Below, piece after piece: positions 46,946 to 58,190 of a stretch of DNA of 64,000 bases. The stretch spans positions 3,071,581 through 3,135,580 of the forward strand of contig NZ_CP063169.1 of the NCBI RefSeq assembly GCF_014960965.1, given 5' to 3'. The DNA comes from Ruania alkalisoli. Its GTDB lineage: Bacteria > Actinomycetota > Actinomycetes > Actinomycetales > Beutenbergiaceae. The position numbers and the translations under genes are program-made. Numbering within the stretch: position 1 is the first letter of the stretch; every line of letters begins with the position of its first letter. The notes below the pieces were generated by a model. It ran no database searches, had not been told where the DNA came from, and saw nothing but the letters and a program-made list of their open reading frames with translations.

Positions 46946-48253
46946 TTACTCGGAGTTCTCGTCGCCGTCGGCGAAACCGTGACTCCCACGCAGCCGGTGC
47001 ACCCGGCCCCGCCACGTGAGAATGGCGCAGCCCACGAGTGCCGCGAGGATCGAGGCCGAGAGCACCGCGAGCTTGGCGTGCTCGTCCCGCGGATGCCCGA
47101 CGCCGAACGCCAGCTCGGCCACCAGCAGGGAGACAGTGAACCCGATCCCGGCCAGGGCACCGACGCCGAGCACGTCGGTCCACCCCAGCCCGGGGGCGAG
47201 GTTGGCGTGCCGGGTGCGCGAGATCAGCCAGGTGGCCGCGACAATCCCGACCGGTTTGCCGAGCACGAGCCCGAACGCCACCCCGGCGGCCACCGGATCG
47301 GCGATCGCTTCGCTCAGCACGCTCGGATCCACCGAGACCCCGGCAGTGAAGAGCGCGAAGACCGGTACCACCACGCCGGAGGAGATCGGGCGCCACAGGT
47401 GTTCGAAGTACTCGGCTACGGAGGCGTCGCGGGAGAGCTGACGCGGCAGCCGGTCGGCGGCCTTGCCACGCAGCGGCACGGCCGGGGCGACCATCCCGAG
47501 CGCGACGCCTGCGATCGTGGCGTGGATGCCGGAGGCGTGCATGGTCAGCCAGGCAAGGATCGCGAGCGGGATCAGCAGGTACCAGCAGGTGATTCCTCGC
47601 CGTACCAGCAGCGCGAACGCGGTCACGCAGGCTGCGGCGGCGAGCAACCAGGCGAGGGTAAGGCCGTCGCTGTAGGCGATGGCGATCACGATGATGGCCA
47701 GCAGGTCGTCCACCACGGCGAGAGTGAGCAGGAACGCTCGCAATGAGGCCGGCAACCACTTGCCCACCAGCGCCAGCACGGCCACGGCGAAGGCGATGTC
47801 GGTGGCCGTGGGAATCGCCCAGCCGTGCGGGGCGCCGTCGGCGGCCGGGAGGTTGATCGCCAGGTAGATCAGGGCGGGCACGGCCATCCCGCCCACGGCT
47901 GCTGCCACGGGGACGATCGCCGTCGAGAATCTGCGCAGCTCGCCGGTGACGATCTCCCGCTTGAGCTCCACCCCGACCACGAAGAAGAACACGGCCAGCA
48001 GGCCGTCCGCGGCCCACTCCCCCACGGTGAGATCCAGGTGGAGTGCCTCGATCGCGAGCGGGCTGTCGCGGATGGTGGTGTAGGAGTCCTGCCACGGTGA
48101 GTTGGCCCAGATCAGGGCGAGCACGGCCCCGACGACGAGGAGCACCCCTCCCATCGACTCACCCCGGAGGGTGTCGGCCATGTTCCGCAGGCCGCCAGCG
48201 GAGAGCCGGCCGAACAGCGGTTCAACCAGGGGTGAGTCGTGCTTGTCGTTCAT
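46946..48253 (-). CDS. nhaA: Na+/H+ antiporter NhaA
   Basis: A 435-residue sodium/proton antiporter with the expected twelve or so helices. The diagnostic pair of aspartates is in VVDDLLAIIVIAIAYS, and GWAIPTATDIAFAVAVLAL precedes it. The N-terminus MGGVLLVVGAVLALIWANSPW is typical. It exports Na+ and controls internal pH. It begins 31 bp after ahcY on the same strand. The two could be co-transcribed, though no functional link is obvious. Confidence 0.95.
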   Translation of the reverse strand: MNDKHDSPLVEPLFGRLSAGGLRNMADTLRGESMGGVLLVVGAVLALIWANSPWQDSYTTIRDSPLAIEALHLDLTVGEWAADGLLAVFFFVVGVELKREIVTGELRRFSTAIVPVAAAVGGMAVPALIYLAINLPAADGAPHGWAIPTATDIAFAVAVLALVGKWLPASLRAFLLTLAVVDDLLAIIVIAIAYSDGLTLAWLLAAAACVTAFALLVRRGITCWYLLIPLAILAWLTMHASGIHATIAGVALGMVAPAVPLRGKAADRLPRQLSRDASVAEYFEHLWRPISSGVVVPVFALFTAGVSVDPSVLSEAIADPVAAGVAFGLVLGKPVGIVAATWLISRTRHANLAPGLGWTDVLGVGALAGIGFTVSLLVAELAFGVGHPRDEHAKLAVLSASILAALVGCAILTWRGRVHRLRGSHGFADGDENSE

Positions 48254-48284
48254 TTCACCGTCCCCCGGGCTGCCTTCGCCGCTG

Positions 48285-49760
<1,476 letters not shown>

Positions 49761-49812
49761 GGAGCCAGGGTATCGGCCCCGGGACGGGCTCCTGCTACCC
49801 GCCCGGGCGCCC

Positions 49813-49914
49813 GGCGCCGGCCCATTCGGCGCCGGCCCATTCGAATCCCCCTTCGGCGTTCGAATCCCCATCCGGGGCGCCCGGATCGGGATTCCGACGC
49901 CCGAACGGGATTCG
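49813..49914. repeat. Tandem 15-mers and long imperfect hairpin upstream of ahcY
   Basis: GGCGCCGGCCCATTC occurs twice in tandem (49813-49827, 49828-49842). It runs into an inverted repeat with 34-nt arms (49842-49875 and 49881-49914) that pair at 27 positions around a 5-nt loop. The element lies between hipA (ends at 50021) and ahcY (starts at 49760). It may terminate hipA transcription or act as an ahcY leader structure. It does not look like the known SAH riboswitch. Confidence 0.65.
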
Positions 49915-50020
49915 ACCCCGAGCACCCGGCTTTTGATCCGTGGGAGCGCCGTCCCGCTGCTTCACGCGGGCCCGTCCATCTGCCTCATAGGCACTCGGCC
50001 ACGTGCCCAGGAGGTTGCAT

Positions 50021-51292
50021 CTATCCACCCGCGACGACGGCACATCGCCGCGCGATCGGGTCGAGCATCCGCTTCCGCAGTTCATCGACGCCCGACGTGC
50101 CAGCCCTCTCCTCAGCCGCGAACACCTCAGACATGGCGTCGGGAATTCTGGCAGCGAGATCGCGGACCCGCTCAACCACGCGCTCCTGCTCGAGCGCAGC
50201 TTCACGGGCGAATCGCTCCCACCGCCCCAGGTCGATCTGAGCAAACCTGCGGCGCCCCCCGATCGCCATGGCGGAGTCCCGCAACCCGGAGTCTTCTCCG
50301 GTGTCGTAGGGAGCGCCTGAAGCGACGTCGTACAGAGGAGCCAACCGGACCGTGTCTGCGACGAGCAGGACCGAGTAGTTCTTGGCGTGGGCATCTGGAG
50401 CCTGCAACAGCACGTTGAATGCCAAGGCCTCGACGAACGAGTCCACATTGCGCTGGCGGTCGCCACGTCTGCTGTACCGGCGCAGCAGATCGACGATCCG
50501 GACCGCGCACGGACCCCCGTCGGACTCGTACTTGTCGGTGGGGTAGGTACTCGTCGCCTGGCACAGGTCCTCTTGGTGTAGGCGCACGAGGCCGCCCTCC
50601 GCGTCACGACGGCGATCGTATCGCTCGACAACGAGAGCGGCCTCGTCATCAAAGTGCATCCACTGCGAACGAGCCGCAGAGAGGCCGACTCGCCGAGCCA
50701 CTTGCAGGCTGATGTGCTCGTTCAGCGCCTGCAGGCGAATTCCGTCAACACCAGGCTTAACGATGTGGGTCGTGGGGGCAGCACCAGTCGCTGAGAACCA
50801 TCGATTCCCCTCGCGTCGGATCGCGAACTTCGACTGGGCTCCGGCCAAGGACCAGTGCTCGCTCGGCGCGAGCCATGTGGCTCCAGGATCGCTGCGAAGC
50901 GCAGCGATCCGATTACTGATATCGCGGGTCGAGAGGGGTAGCAACTCGGCATGTCGACCGAGCACATCAGGAATCTTGTCTTCGGGGCAGAACTGCACCG
51001 CCCCGGCGCAGTCCAGTCCGATGTGGCTGAGCAACGCGAACGGGTTCCGTGCAGACACGCCGAACTCTCGCGCTATCGACTCGCGTACACCCTCTCGCTC
51101 CGGCAGCAGGCCTTCCAGCACGGGTTCGACCACCTGATGCTTGAACGGGCCGCCCCCGGGCGGCATAGTCAGCGACAAGGGTGTGGTCTCGGAAGTGTCG
51201 CGATAGCGCAACACATGCTGACCGCCGGCAGTCTGATCAAGATCGGCAACGTGCTGACCGTAGAGGATCACGGCCAGCCGCTGGCCCGTCAT
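50021..51292 (-). CDS. hipA: HipA family serine/threonine kinase toxin
   Basis: A 423-residue type II toxin. In E. coli, HipA phosphorylates glutamyl-tRNA synthetase and stops growth. The N-terminal subdomain has LSLTMPPGGGPFKHQVVEPVLEG. The kinase P-loop and regulatory serine lie in SLAGAQSKFAI, the catalytic Asp/Asn are in LLQAPDAHAKNYSVLL and the metal-binding region is LAPLYDVASG. All key elements look intact. The start overlaps the hipB stop (ATGA), the usual antitoxin-first layout. Confidence 0.93.
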   Translation of the reverse strand: MTGQRLAVILYGQHVADLDQTAGGQHVLRYRDTSETTPLSLTMPPGGGPFKHQVVEPVLEGLLPEREGVRESIAREFGVSARNPFALLSHIGLDCAGAVQFCPEDKIPDVLGRHAELLPLSTRDISNRIAALRSDPGATWLAPSEHWSLAGAQSKFAIRREGNRWFSATGAAPTTHIVKPGVDGIRLQALNEHISLQVARRVGLSAARSQWMHFDDEAALVVERYDRRRDAEGGLVRLHQEDLCQATSTYPTDKYESDGGPCAVRIVDLLRRYSRRGDRQRNVDSFVEALAFNVLLQAPDAHAKNYSVLLVADTVRLAPLYDVASGAPYDTGEDSGLRDSAMAIGGRRRFAQIDLGRWERFAREAALEQERVVERVRDLAARIPDAMSEVFAAEERAGTSGVDELRKRMLDPIARRCAVVAGG

Positions 51293-51549
51293 GTCCCGTC
51301 CAACAGGTCGAGGAGCCCATCGTGATTACCGCGCTGCTCGGCGACGATCGCCAGATCCAGGGAATCCAGGGTGTCGAGGACTTTCCCGAGCTCAGCACGC
51401 TGCCCGTCCCCGGCCTCCACGGCAATCAGCCACCGTCGGCTGACACCGGCACGTTCAGCAAGTTCAGCCTGGGTGATGCCGGCCCGGATCCGGGCGCCGC
51501 GTATCGCTGCCCCGACCTGAGTGGGCGTACTGAACGGAATGCCAGCCAC
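51289..51549 (-). CDS. hipB: HipB-type XRE antitoxin
   Basis: An 86-residue helix-turn-helix antitoxin: GAAIRGARIRAGITQAELAERAGVSRRWLIAVEAG is the DNA-binding part, and the C-terminal tail would contact HipA. GTG at 51549 is the start. One half of an inverted repeat overlaps the start codon, consistent with tight autorepression by the HipA-HipB complex. Confidence 0.93.
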   Translation of the reverse strand: MAGIPFSTPTQVGAAIRGARIRAGITQAELAERAGVSRRWLIAVEAGDGQRAELGKVLDTLDSLDLAIVAEQRGNHDGLLDLLDGT

Positions 51550-51599
51550 AATGTCACCGTACCTTCACTTTGCGGCTATGTGCAAGAGCGGTAACATTG
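51548..51599. promoter_or_regulatory. hip operator half-sites
   Basis: CAATGTCACCG (51548-51558) and CGGTAACATTG (51589-51599) are inverted copies with one mismatch, separated by 30 bp, immediately at and upstream of the hipB start. Paired half-sites of this kind are typical HipB operators. Confidence 0.55.
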
Positions 51600-51770
51600 C
51601 CGCCGATGTGCAGGTATCGTGACATTTCGGATGCGCGACTCAACTCGTGCGCCGATTGTTCGGACCGAGTTTCCAGGCGTGGACTCATGCTCCCATCTCG
51701 GTCGGCGCCGGGAAATCGGGTCGACAGCGGGAAACTGTGTCCGCCGGGGGCCACGCCGCACTCGAACCCG

Positions 51771-53045
51771 TTAGGCCACAGCGGGCGCCTTCACCCGGCC
51801 CGCCCGCAGCGCCGCGACCAGCACCACCACGGCCGGCACCAGCAGCACCGCACCGGCGACATTCACCGCCGTGAACCCGCCCCAGGCCAGGATCGGCCCG
51901 GCGAGCGCGGCCGCGAGCGCTCCGGCACCGTTCATCCCGGCGTCAGTGGCGCCCTGCAGCGGCAGCCGCACGTGCCCTTCTGTCGCGGCGAGCAGCGCCG
52001 AGGCTCCGATCACGCACGCCGACCACCCCACCCCGAGCACTGTCAGGGCCACGGCGGTGAGCACTCCCCCGGCCGTTTCCTGCGCGGCCACGAGACCGAG
52101 CACGAGCGCCACCACCAGGCCCGCCATGCCCCCGGCGCCGGTGCGCACCCCGCCGAACCGGTCGGCGCACCATCCGAACACGGGGCTGAGCCCGAACATG
52201 CCGAGGATGTGCAGGCTGATCACCACGCCCACCACCGTCAGGGACATGCCGTGGTGAGCCAGGTGCACCGGGGTCATCACCATGACCATCACCATCACCG
52301 AGTGGGCGCAGGCGGTGAGCACGACGGCGTAGCGCGCCACGGCGTGGCGGCCTGCCCAGCGCAGGGAGGCCAGGGTGCCGACCGGTTCGCGTGAGGGTTC
52401 CGGTTCGCGTGAGGGTTCCGGCTCGCTGGTGAGGGAGGTGGGCTGCGCCGTCGGCAATCGTGGGTAGAACAGGGCGATCACGGTGCCGGCGAGCGCGAAG
52501 GTGACCAGGGAGAACAGGTACGGGCCGGCGAGGGAGGGCAGGCCGGCGGCGATCCCGGCGGCGTTGCCCGGGTCGGTGAGGTTCGGCCCGGCGACCGAGC
52601 CGATGGTGGTGGCCCAGATGACGATCGCCATGGTGCGCCCGCGGGTGGCGGCGGTGGCGTTCTCGCCGGCGGCGTAGCGGGACTGCAGGTTGACTGCCTG
52701 CGCCACCCCGAACAGGCCCAGGCCTGCCAGGAGCACGATCAACTGATTCACGACGGCGGCCGTCAGGATGGTCAGGGCCCCCGCCGTGGCGAGGGCGTAC
52801 CCGAGGGCGAGGGACCGCCGCCTGCCGGCCCGGGCTGCCAGGCGCGCCAGCGGAACGGCGGCGATCGCCGCACCGAGGACGCTCGCGGCCTGGCCGAGGC
52901 CGGCCACCGACGTCCCGCCGAGGCGTTCGGCGAGCAGCCCGCCGACAGCCACCCCGGAGGCCACGCCGACGCCGCCCAGCAGATTGCTGGCGATGAGCAC
53001 GCCGACGGCGCGGCGGGAGGTGGCGTGGTCGGCGGCTGTGGTCAC
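51771..53045 (-). CDS. Major facilitator superfamily transporter
   Basis: A 12-helix MFS transporter of 424 residues. The N-half has LLAERLGGTSVAGLGQAASV and the loop RLAARAGRRRSLALGYALA, a recognisable MFS signature between helices 2 and 3. The central cytoplasmic loop holds a duplicated EPSREPEPSREP encoded by an 18-bp tandem repeat near 52382-52417. The substrate is unknown. GTG 53045 is preferred because conserved sequence starts right after it; GTG 53078 would add 11 residues. It stands alone between hipBA and the acyltransferase. Confidence 0.85.
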   Translation of the reverse strand: MTTAADHATSRRAVGVLIASNLLGGVGVASGVAVGGLLAERLGGTSVAGLGQAASVLGAAIAAVPLARLAARAGRRRSLALGYALATAGALTILTAAVVNQLIVLLAGLGLFGVAQAVNLQSRYAAGENATAATRGRTMAIVIWATTIGSVAGPNLTDPGNAAGIAAGLPSLAGPYLFSLVTFALAGTVIALFYPRLPTAQPTSLTSEPEPSREPEPSREPVGTLASLRWAGRHAVARYAVVLTACAHSVMVMVMVMTPVHLAHHGMSLTVVGVVISLHILGMFGLSPVFGWCADRFGGVRTGAGGMAGLVVALVLGLVAAQETAGGVLTAVALTVLGVGWSACVIGASALLAATEGHVRLPLQGATDAGMNGAGALAAALAGPILAWGGFTAVNVAGAVLLVPAVVVLVAALRAGRVKAPAVA

Positions 53046-53284
53046 GGGAGTGATTCTCGCACTAGCCGCGTCTCGCACCGAGGCGGCGAAACGTACCGAG
53101 TCAACTACCCGGCACGGTTCTGATGCCGCACACGCCCCTCACCCCACGGGTGCAATCACCGTCCATCTCGTCAACCGCTTGCTGCAGGGGGCCCGATCGG
53201 TTCACGCACTCGCGAAGCCAAACTGTTCGCCCAAGGACGTGACACCGTCTAGAATCGCTGCGCTACCAACAGGGGGACCGCACC

Positions 53285-55300
53285 TTGCCACGCCACTCGA
53301 CCGGACGGTTCGCGCCACGCTCATCGCCAACTGCTACCTTCCGCCCTGAGATCGAGGGGCTACGCGCGGTCGCGGCCCTCTTGGTGGCCGTCTTCCACAT
53401 CTGGGTCGGCCGCGTCTCAGGCGCGGTGGATGTCTTCTTCCTCGTGGCAGGTTTCCTGATCACCACCTCCTTGCTGCGACAGGTGGAGCAGAGCGGTCGG
53501 CTGCACGTGGGCAGCTACTTCTCACGCCTCGCCCGCAGACTTCTCCCGCTTGCGGCGGTGGTGCTCGTGTTCGTCACGCTGCTGGCGCCGATGCTCCTGC
53601 CAAGCACGCGCATGCGCGCCACACTGCGCGAGATCGCGGCCTCCGCTCTCTACGTGGAGAACTGGGCGCTGGCGGCCAAGTCGGTCGACTACCTTGCGCG
53701 AGAAGATGCGCCCAGCCCGGTCCAGCACTTCTGGGCAATGTCCGTCCAGGGCCAGTTCTATGTAGTCTGGCTCGCCGTCTTCGCTCTGGCGGCCGTTTGG
53801 GGAAGCCAACGGATCCGGCGGCGGTTGGTCGCGCTCATGAGCGCCCTGCTGGTCGGCTCGCTCGCCTGGTCAATCATGCTGACCGACGCCAACCAACCTC
53901 TCGCCTACTTCCACACTGGGACTCGTATGTGGGAGTTCGCTGCCGGGGGGCTGGTCGCACTGGCGGTGACGGCGGGCTATCGGATCATGGGCCGTGCCGG
54001 GCAGGTTGCCGGGTGGCTGGGCCTGGCCATGATCGTCACCACGGGCATCGTCCTTCCTGTCTCGACGTCGTTTCCTGGCTGGGTGGCTGCCTGGCCCGTG
54101 GGCGGCGCAGCCCTGATCCTGCTGGCTGATTCGACACCCGGGGGTGTCGCGAGCGCCCTCGGGTGTCGGCCCCTCGCGTGGCTCGGCCGCTACTCCTATG
54201 GCATCTACCTCTGGCACTGGCCTCTGCTGGCCTTCCTCCTCGCGCAGACCGGGCGGCCCACCGCCGATGCGTGGTCGGGCCTAGCGATCATCGCGCTTGC
54301 GGTGGCACTCAGTGTGGTGACGACCACGCTAGTCGAGACCCCCATCCGCACTCGCCTACACTTCGGCCCATGGCGCACAGTCGGCGCTGGGATTGTTGTG
54401 ATGCTGCTCGTCGTCGCCATCACCGCTGGTGTCGGCCAGAACTACCGCGCGCCGGCGGTGGCAAGCGCTGCTAGCACGAGCGCCGAGCACCCCGGCGCCC
54501 TGGAACTCGCTGTTCCCGGCACTGCTTCCACAACGGAGGCTCCGATTCGCCCTAGCCCGCAGGACGCCACTGCGGACAAGGCATCTGTGTACACGGACGA
54601 GTGCCACCAGGGCACTGGCACAGCTGAGGCGCTCACCTGCGCCTACGGCGTTCTCGACACCGCGTTCACTGTGTACCTCGTGGGTGGAAGCCACTCGGCA
54701 CACTGGTTCCCCGCGCTGGAGGAAGTGGCGACGATCAACGGCTGGCGGCTTGTGTCGATCACCAAAAGTAGTTGCCTATTCAGCACAGATCCTCCCGGGG
54801 AGGGCGACGAGGTCCAGTATTGCCGAGACTGGAACTCCAACGTTCTCCAGTTGATTGCGGCAGATTCGCCCGATCTTGTGGTGATGACCTCCACCTATGA
54901 CGGCGGCTCTGGCGAGCACGTACCCGAGGGATATCTGGAACGCTGGGCGGAGCTCGATCAGCTCGGCGTCCCCGTCGTCGCGCTGCGCGACACTCCCCGG
55001 TGGGACACGAGCCGGCCGGACTGTGTCGCTCAGTACGGGGCAACCAGCAACCGTTGCGGAGAGCCTCGATCGAACTTCTTCGCCGATCACGACCCCACCG
55101 CCCAACTAGTGAACCCACCACCGAACGTTCACTTCGCCGACCTCAATGACTTTGTGTGCGGACCGATACGTTGCGAATCGGTAGTAGGCAACGTCCTTGT
55201 CTACTACGACTCTCACCACCTGACCGCGACCTACTCGCGCTCTCTCGCCCCGATGCTCCAGGATGCGCTCACTGACGCCGGATATGGGCCGTCAAGATAA
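53285..55300 (+). CDS. Acyltransferase-SGNH fusion (OafA/YrhL type)
   Basis: A 671-residue protein that would O-acetylate a cell-wall or surface polysaccharide. The first 380 residues are an acyltransferase-3 membrane domain with about ten helices (FRPEIEGLRAVAALLVAVFHIWV holds the catalytic histidine). The C-terminal 260 residues are an SGNH hydrolase-like domain with VYLVGGSHSAHWFPAL. The acetyl group passes from the membrane part to this outer domain. It starts at TTG 53285, with GGGGGA upstream. It lies ahead of a nucleotide-sugar dehydrogenase gene, consistent with surface glycan work. Confidence 0.9.
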   Translation: MPRHSTGRFAPRSSPTATFRPEIEGLRAVAALLVAVFHIWVGRVSGAVDVFFLVAGFLITTSLLRQVEQSGRLHVGSYFSRLARRLLPLAAVVLVFVTLLAPMLLPSTRMRATLREIAASALYVENWALAAKSVDYLAREDAPSPVQHFWAMSVQGQFYVVWLAVFALAAVWGSQRIRRRLVALMSALLVGSLAWSIMLTDANQPLAYFHTGTRMWEFAAGGLVALAVTAGYRIMGRAGQVAGWLGLAMIVTTGIVLPVSTSFPGWVAAWPVGGAALILLADSTPGGVASALGCRPLAWLGRYSYGIYLWHWPLLAFLLAQTGRPTADAWSGLAIIALAVALSVVTTTLVETPIRTRLHFGPWRTVGAGIVVMLLVVAITAGVGQNYRAPAVASAASTSAEHPGALELAVPGTASTTEAPIRPSPQDATADKASVYTDECHQGTGTAEALTCAYGVLDTAFTVYLVGGSHSAHWFPALEEVATINGWRLVSITKSSCLFSTDPPGEGDEVQYCRDWNSNVLQLIAADSPDLVVMTSTYDGGSGEHVPEGYLERWAELDQLGVPVVALRDTPRWDTSRPDCVAQYGATSNRCGEPRSNFFADHDPTAQLVNPPPNVHFADLNDFVCGPIRCESVVGNVLVYYDSHHLTATYSRSLAPMLQDALTDAGYGPSR

Positions 55301-55368
55301 CACCTGCCTTGGGTTCAGCGCTTCGTACCCTGGAGGTGACATGTAGGTACTGCGAGAGGATGGGGCCC

Positions 55369-56550
55369 GTGAATGCCAACCTGACTCCGCCCTTGCACGA
55401 GCCGACCGCCGACCAGCTCCGCGCGGCGGGCAGCATGAAGTGGACATCCTTCCCGGGCAAGATCGGCGCCTGGGTGGCGGAGATGGACTTCGGCACCGCA
55501 GGGCCGATCACCCGGGCACTGCACGAGGCCGTGGACGCAGGCATCTTCGGGTACCTGCCGGCAGCCACCTCACTCCGGATGAGTGAGGCGTACACCGCGT
55601 GGGCGGCGCGGCACTACGGCTGGCAGGTGGATCCAGCGGACGTGCACCCGGTGGCAGACGTGCTGGCGGCGTTGGAGCTGACGATCGAATTCTTCACCGA
55701 GCCGGGATCGGCGGTGGTCCTCCCCACCCCGGCGTACATGCCGTTCCTCACCGTGCCGCTGCTGCATGGCCGGCGCATCATCCAGGTGCCGATGGCCCGC
55801 GAGGGTGAGCGCTACGTCTACGACCTGGACGCCCTGGATGCGGCGTTCGCCGATGGCGGCGGGCTGCTGGTGCTGTGCAATCCTCACAACCCAATCGGGC
55901 GGGTGCTCGAGCGCGCGGAGATGGTCGCCGTCAGCGAGGTGGTCGAGCGGCACGGCGCGCGGGTGTTCTCCGATGAGATTCACGCGCCACTGGTGTACGC
56001 GCCAGGGAGGCACGTGCCGTACGCGTCGGTGAGTGAGACGGCGGCCGGGCACACGATCACGGCGACGTCGGCGTCGAAAGCGTGGAACCTACCGGGGCTC
56101 AAGTGCGCGCAGGTGGTGGTCTCCAATGATGCCGACCGCGCCCGGTGGCGCGAGCATGGGAAGTCCTTCGAACACGGGGCCGCGAACCTCGGAGTGGTCG
56201 CGAACACGGCCGCGTACACCGAGGGCGGGCTGTGGCTGACCGAGGTGCTCACCTACCTTGACGGCAATCGCCGGCGCCTGGCCGAACTCGTGGCCGAGCA
56301 CCTGCCTGGGGTGCGGTATACCCCACCGGAGGGCACCTACCTGGCCTGGCTGGACTTCCGGGAGGTCGAGCTGCCCGAGAGCGCCGCGAGCCCGACGGCG
56401 TTCCTCGCCTCCCGAGCCGACGTCGCCACCACCGATGGCGCCATGTGCGGGGACGCTGGCCAGGGATTCGTGCGCTACAACTTCGCCACGCCGCGGCCGA
56501 TCATGGAGGAGACGATCGCGGCGATGGGGCGGGCGCTGCGTGGCGCCTAG
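55369..56550 (+). CDS. MalY/PatB family PLP-dependent lyase
   Basis: A 393-residue fold-type I aminotransferase-like enzyme, probably a cystathionine beta-lyase. Features are WVAEMDFGTAGPITRAL near the N-terminus, CNPHNPIGRVLERAEM, FSDEIHAPLVY and the PLP lysine in TATSASKAWNLPGLKCA. GTG at 55369 is taken as the start, since GAGAGGA lies eight bases upstream; the ATG at 55360 has no room for a ribosome site. It would release homocysteine, ammonia and pyruvate from cystathionine, or act on related C-S bonds. Confidence 0.9.
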   Translation: MNANLTPPLHEPTADQLRAAGSMKWTSFPGKIGAWVAEMDFGTAGPITRALHEAVDAGIFGYLPAATSLRMSEAYTAWAARHYGWQVDPADVHPVADVLAALELTIEFFTEPGSAVVLPTPAYMPFLTVPLLHGRRIIQVPMAREGERYVYDLDALDAAFADGGGLLVLCNPHNPIGRVLERAEMVAVSEVVERHGARVFSDEIHAPLVYAPGRHVPYASVSETAAGHTITATSASKAWNLPGLKCAQVVVSNDADRARWREHGKSFEHGAANLGVVANTAAYTEGGLWLTEVLTYLDGNRRRLAELVAEHLPGVRYTPPEGTYLAWLDFREVELPESAASPTAFLASRADVATTDGAMCGDAGQGFVRYNFATPRPIMEETIAAMGRALRGA

Positions 56551-56620
56551 CATGGCGCCGCGACGGTGCGAGGCATCGTAGGCTGCTGCTGTCAGACCTT
56601 CGGCCTCGAGGAGCCATGAA

Positions 56621-57787
56621 GTGAAGATCGCCGTTGTCGGAACTGGGTATGTGGGACTGTCCATCGGCGCGCTGCTGGCGCAGCATCACGAGGTGGTCGC
56701 GCTCGACATCGACCCTGCTCGGGTCGACCAGGTCAATGCAGGCGACTCCCCCATCGCAGATGCCGAACTCGAGAAGTACCTGGGCTCGGGCGACTTGAGC
56801 CTCCACGCCACACTCGACCGGGCTGAGGCCTATGAGGGTGCGGAGTTCGTGGTGGTGGCCACGCCGACGAACTACGACGAGGAGACCAACTCCTTCGACA
56901 CCTCGACGGTGGAGTCGGTGATCGCGGACGTAGAGCAGGTGAACCCGGCGGCAGTTGTCGTGGTGAAGTCGACGATTCCGGTGGGCTACATCGAGCGGCT
57001 GCGCGAGGATCACCCACGTCTGCATGTGCTGTTCTCCCCCGAGTTCCTTCGTGAAGGTCGGGCACTGGCTGACAACCTGCACCCGACCCGGATCGTGGTG
57101 GGCGACCGGAGCGATGCCGGCCGGCGGTTCGCGGACCTGCTCTTGGAAGGATCGTTGGACAAGGACGTGCCCGTGCTGCTCACGGACCCGACCGAGGCAG
57201 AGGCGATCAAGCTGTTCGCCAACACCTTCCTCGCGTTGCGGGTGGCGTACTTCAACGAACTCGACACCTTCGCTTCGACTCACGGCCTGAACCCGGAACA
57301 GATCATCCATGGCGTTGGCCTCGACCCCCGGATCGGTACCCACTACAACAACCCCTCCTTCGGCTACGGCGGCTACTGCCTCCCGAAGGACACCAGGCAG
57401 CTACTGGCGAACTACCAGGACGTGCCGCAGAACCTCATCCGCGCGGTAGTCGACGCCAACACCACCCGCAAGGACTTCATCGCGGCGGACGTTCTTCGCC
57501 GCGATCCCGAGGTGGTGGGCATCTACCGGCTCGTGATGAAGTCCGGATCGGACAACTTCCGCACGTCGGCCGTCCAAGGGATCATGAAGCGGATCAAGGC
57601 CAAGGGCGTCGAGGTGATCGTGTACGAACCTAACCTTGACGAGGAGTACTTCTTCCGCTCTCCCGTGCTGCGCAACCTGGACGAGTTCAAGGCCCGGGCG
57701 GACGTGATCCTGTCCAACCGCGTGCACAAAGATCTCGACGACGTGCCGCACAAGATCTATACGAGAGATATTTTCGGCCGGGACTAG
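56621..57787 (+). CDS. ugd: UDP-glucose 6-dehydrogenase
   Basis: A 388-residue nucleotide-sugar dehydrogenase of the compact Ugd type, which makes UDP-glucuronate from UDP-glucose with two NAD+. The Rossmann start is [28 protein letters not shown] and [20 protein letters not shown] follow, and the catalytic cysteine is in [15 protein letters not shown] at 56621 has GAGGAG seven bases upstream. The product is a precursor for acidic surface polysaccharides. It is not clustered with other sugar genes except the acyltransferase at 53285. Confidence 0.93.
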   Translation: MKIAVVGTGYVGLSIGALLAQHHEVVALDIDPARVDQVNAGDSPIADAELEKYLGSGDLSLHATLDRAEAYEGAEFVVVATPTNYDEETNSFDTSTVESVIADVEQVNPAAVVVVKSTIPVGYIERLREDHPRLHVLFSPEFLREGRALADNLHPTRIVVGDRSDAGRRFADLLLEGSLDKDVPVLLTDPTEAEAIKLFANTFLALRVAYFNELDTFASTHGLNPEQIIHGVGLDPRIGTHYNNPSFGYGGYCLPKDTRQLLANYQDVPQNLIRAVVDANTTRKDFIAADVLRRDPEVVGIYRLVMKSGSDNFRTSAVQGIMKRIKAKGVEVIVYEPNLDEEYFFRSPVLRNLDEFKARADVILSNRVHKDLDDVPHKIYTRDIFGRD

Positions 57788-57977
57788 CCCTGCTTGAGTG
57801 GTGCCTACACCTCGTGGTCCAACGCTGACCTGCTAGGCGGGCTGCCGCCTTGTTCACTGCCTTCGACTTTGTCTTCCATGCCCTGCGGCGTAGGCCGTTC
57901 GAAGTTGGTCGGCCACCTGAGCTCTCCTATGCGATAGCCGCAGCCTCACACCCGGCTCGGCATTCTCCGTGGAGCCT

Positions 57978-58190
57978 CTACTTCTCAGCCGATCCCGCTA
58001 CCGCCTCGTGCGCCAGTAACACCGGCACGCCCGCTCTGATCGGATACGCCAACGGCCGCTGTGACGCCTCATTCACGAGCACGGGTTCCCCGTGAGGCCC
58101 GACGTCCTCGCGCAGGGCCGACCCTGTCACCGGGCACCGCAGAATCGCCACCAGCTCGGCCGGAAGAACCTCACGTGACTCGTCACTCAT
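57978..58190 (-). CDS. Trm112 family protein
   Basis: A 70-residue Trm112-like protein: VLPAELVAILRCPVTGSALRE, ending LAYPIRAGVPVLL, the usual pattern of this small family. Trm112 proteins activate methyltransferases, but most bacterial members have no proven partner. ATG at 58190 overlaps the end of manB by eight bases and has GAGG six bases before it; another ATG six bases upstream is possible. The manB-Trm112 pair is common in actinobacteria. Confidence 0.9.
   Translation of the reverse strand: MSDESREVLPAELVAILRCPVTGSALREDVGPHGEPVLVNEASQRPLAYPIRAGVPVLLAHEAVAGSAEK

Noticed and set aside
49761-49925. N-terminal extension of ahcY to 49925
   Set aside because: The added residues come from the tandem repeat and hairpin element; known AhcY proteins start near the chosen ATG.
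49761-50020. SAH riboswitch before ahcY
   Set aside because: I looked for the conserved SAH-riboswitch core, but the region shows only the repeat-hairpin element.
57788-57977. Possible small gene between ugd and Trm112
   Set aside because: Short frames here have no ribosome site or recognisable sequence; I see only intergenic DNA.
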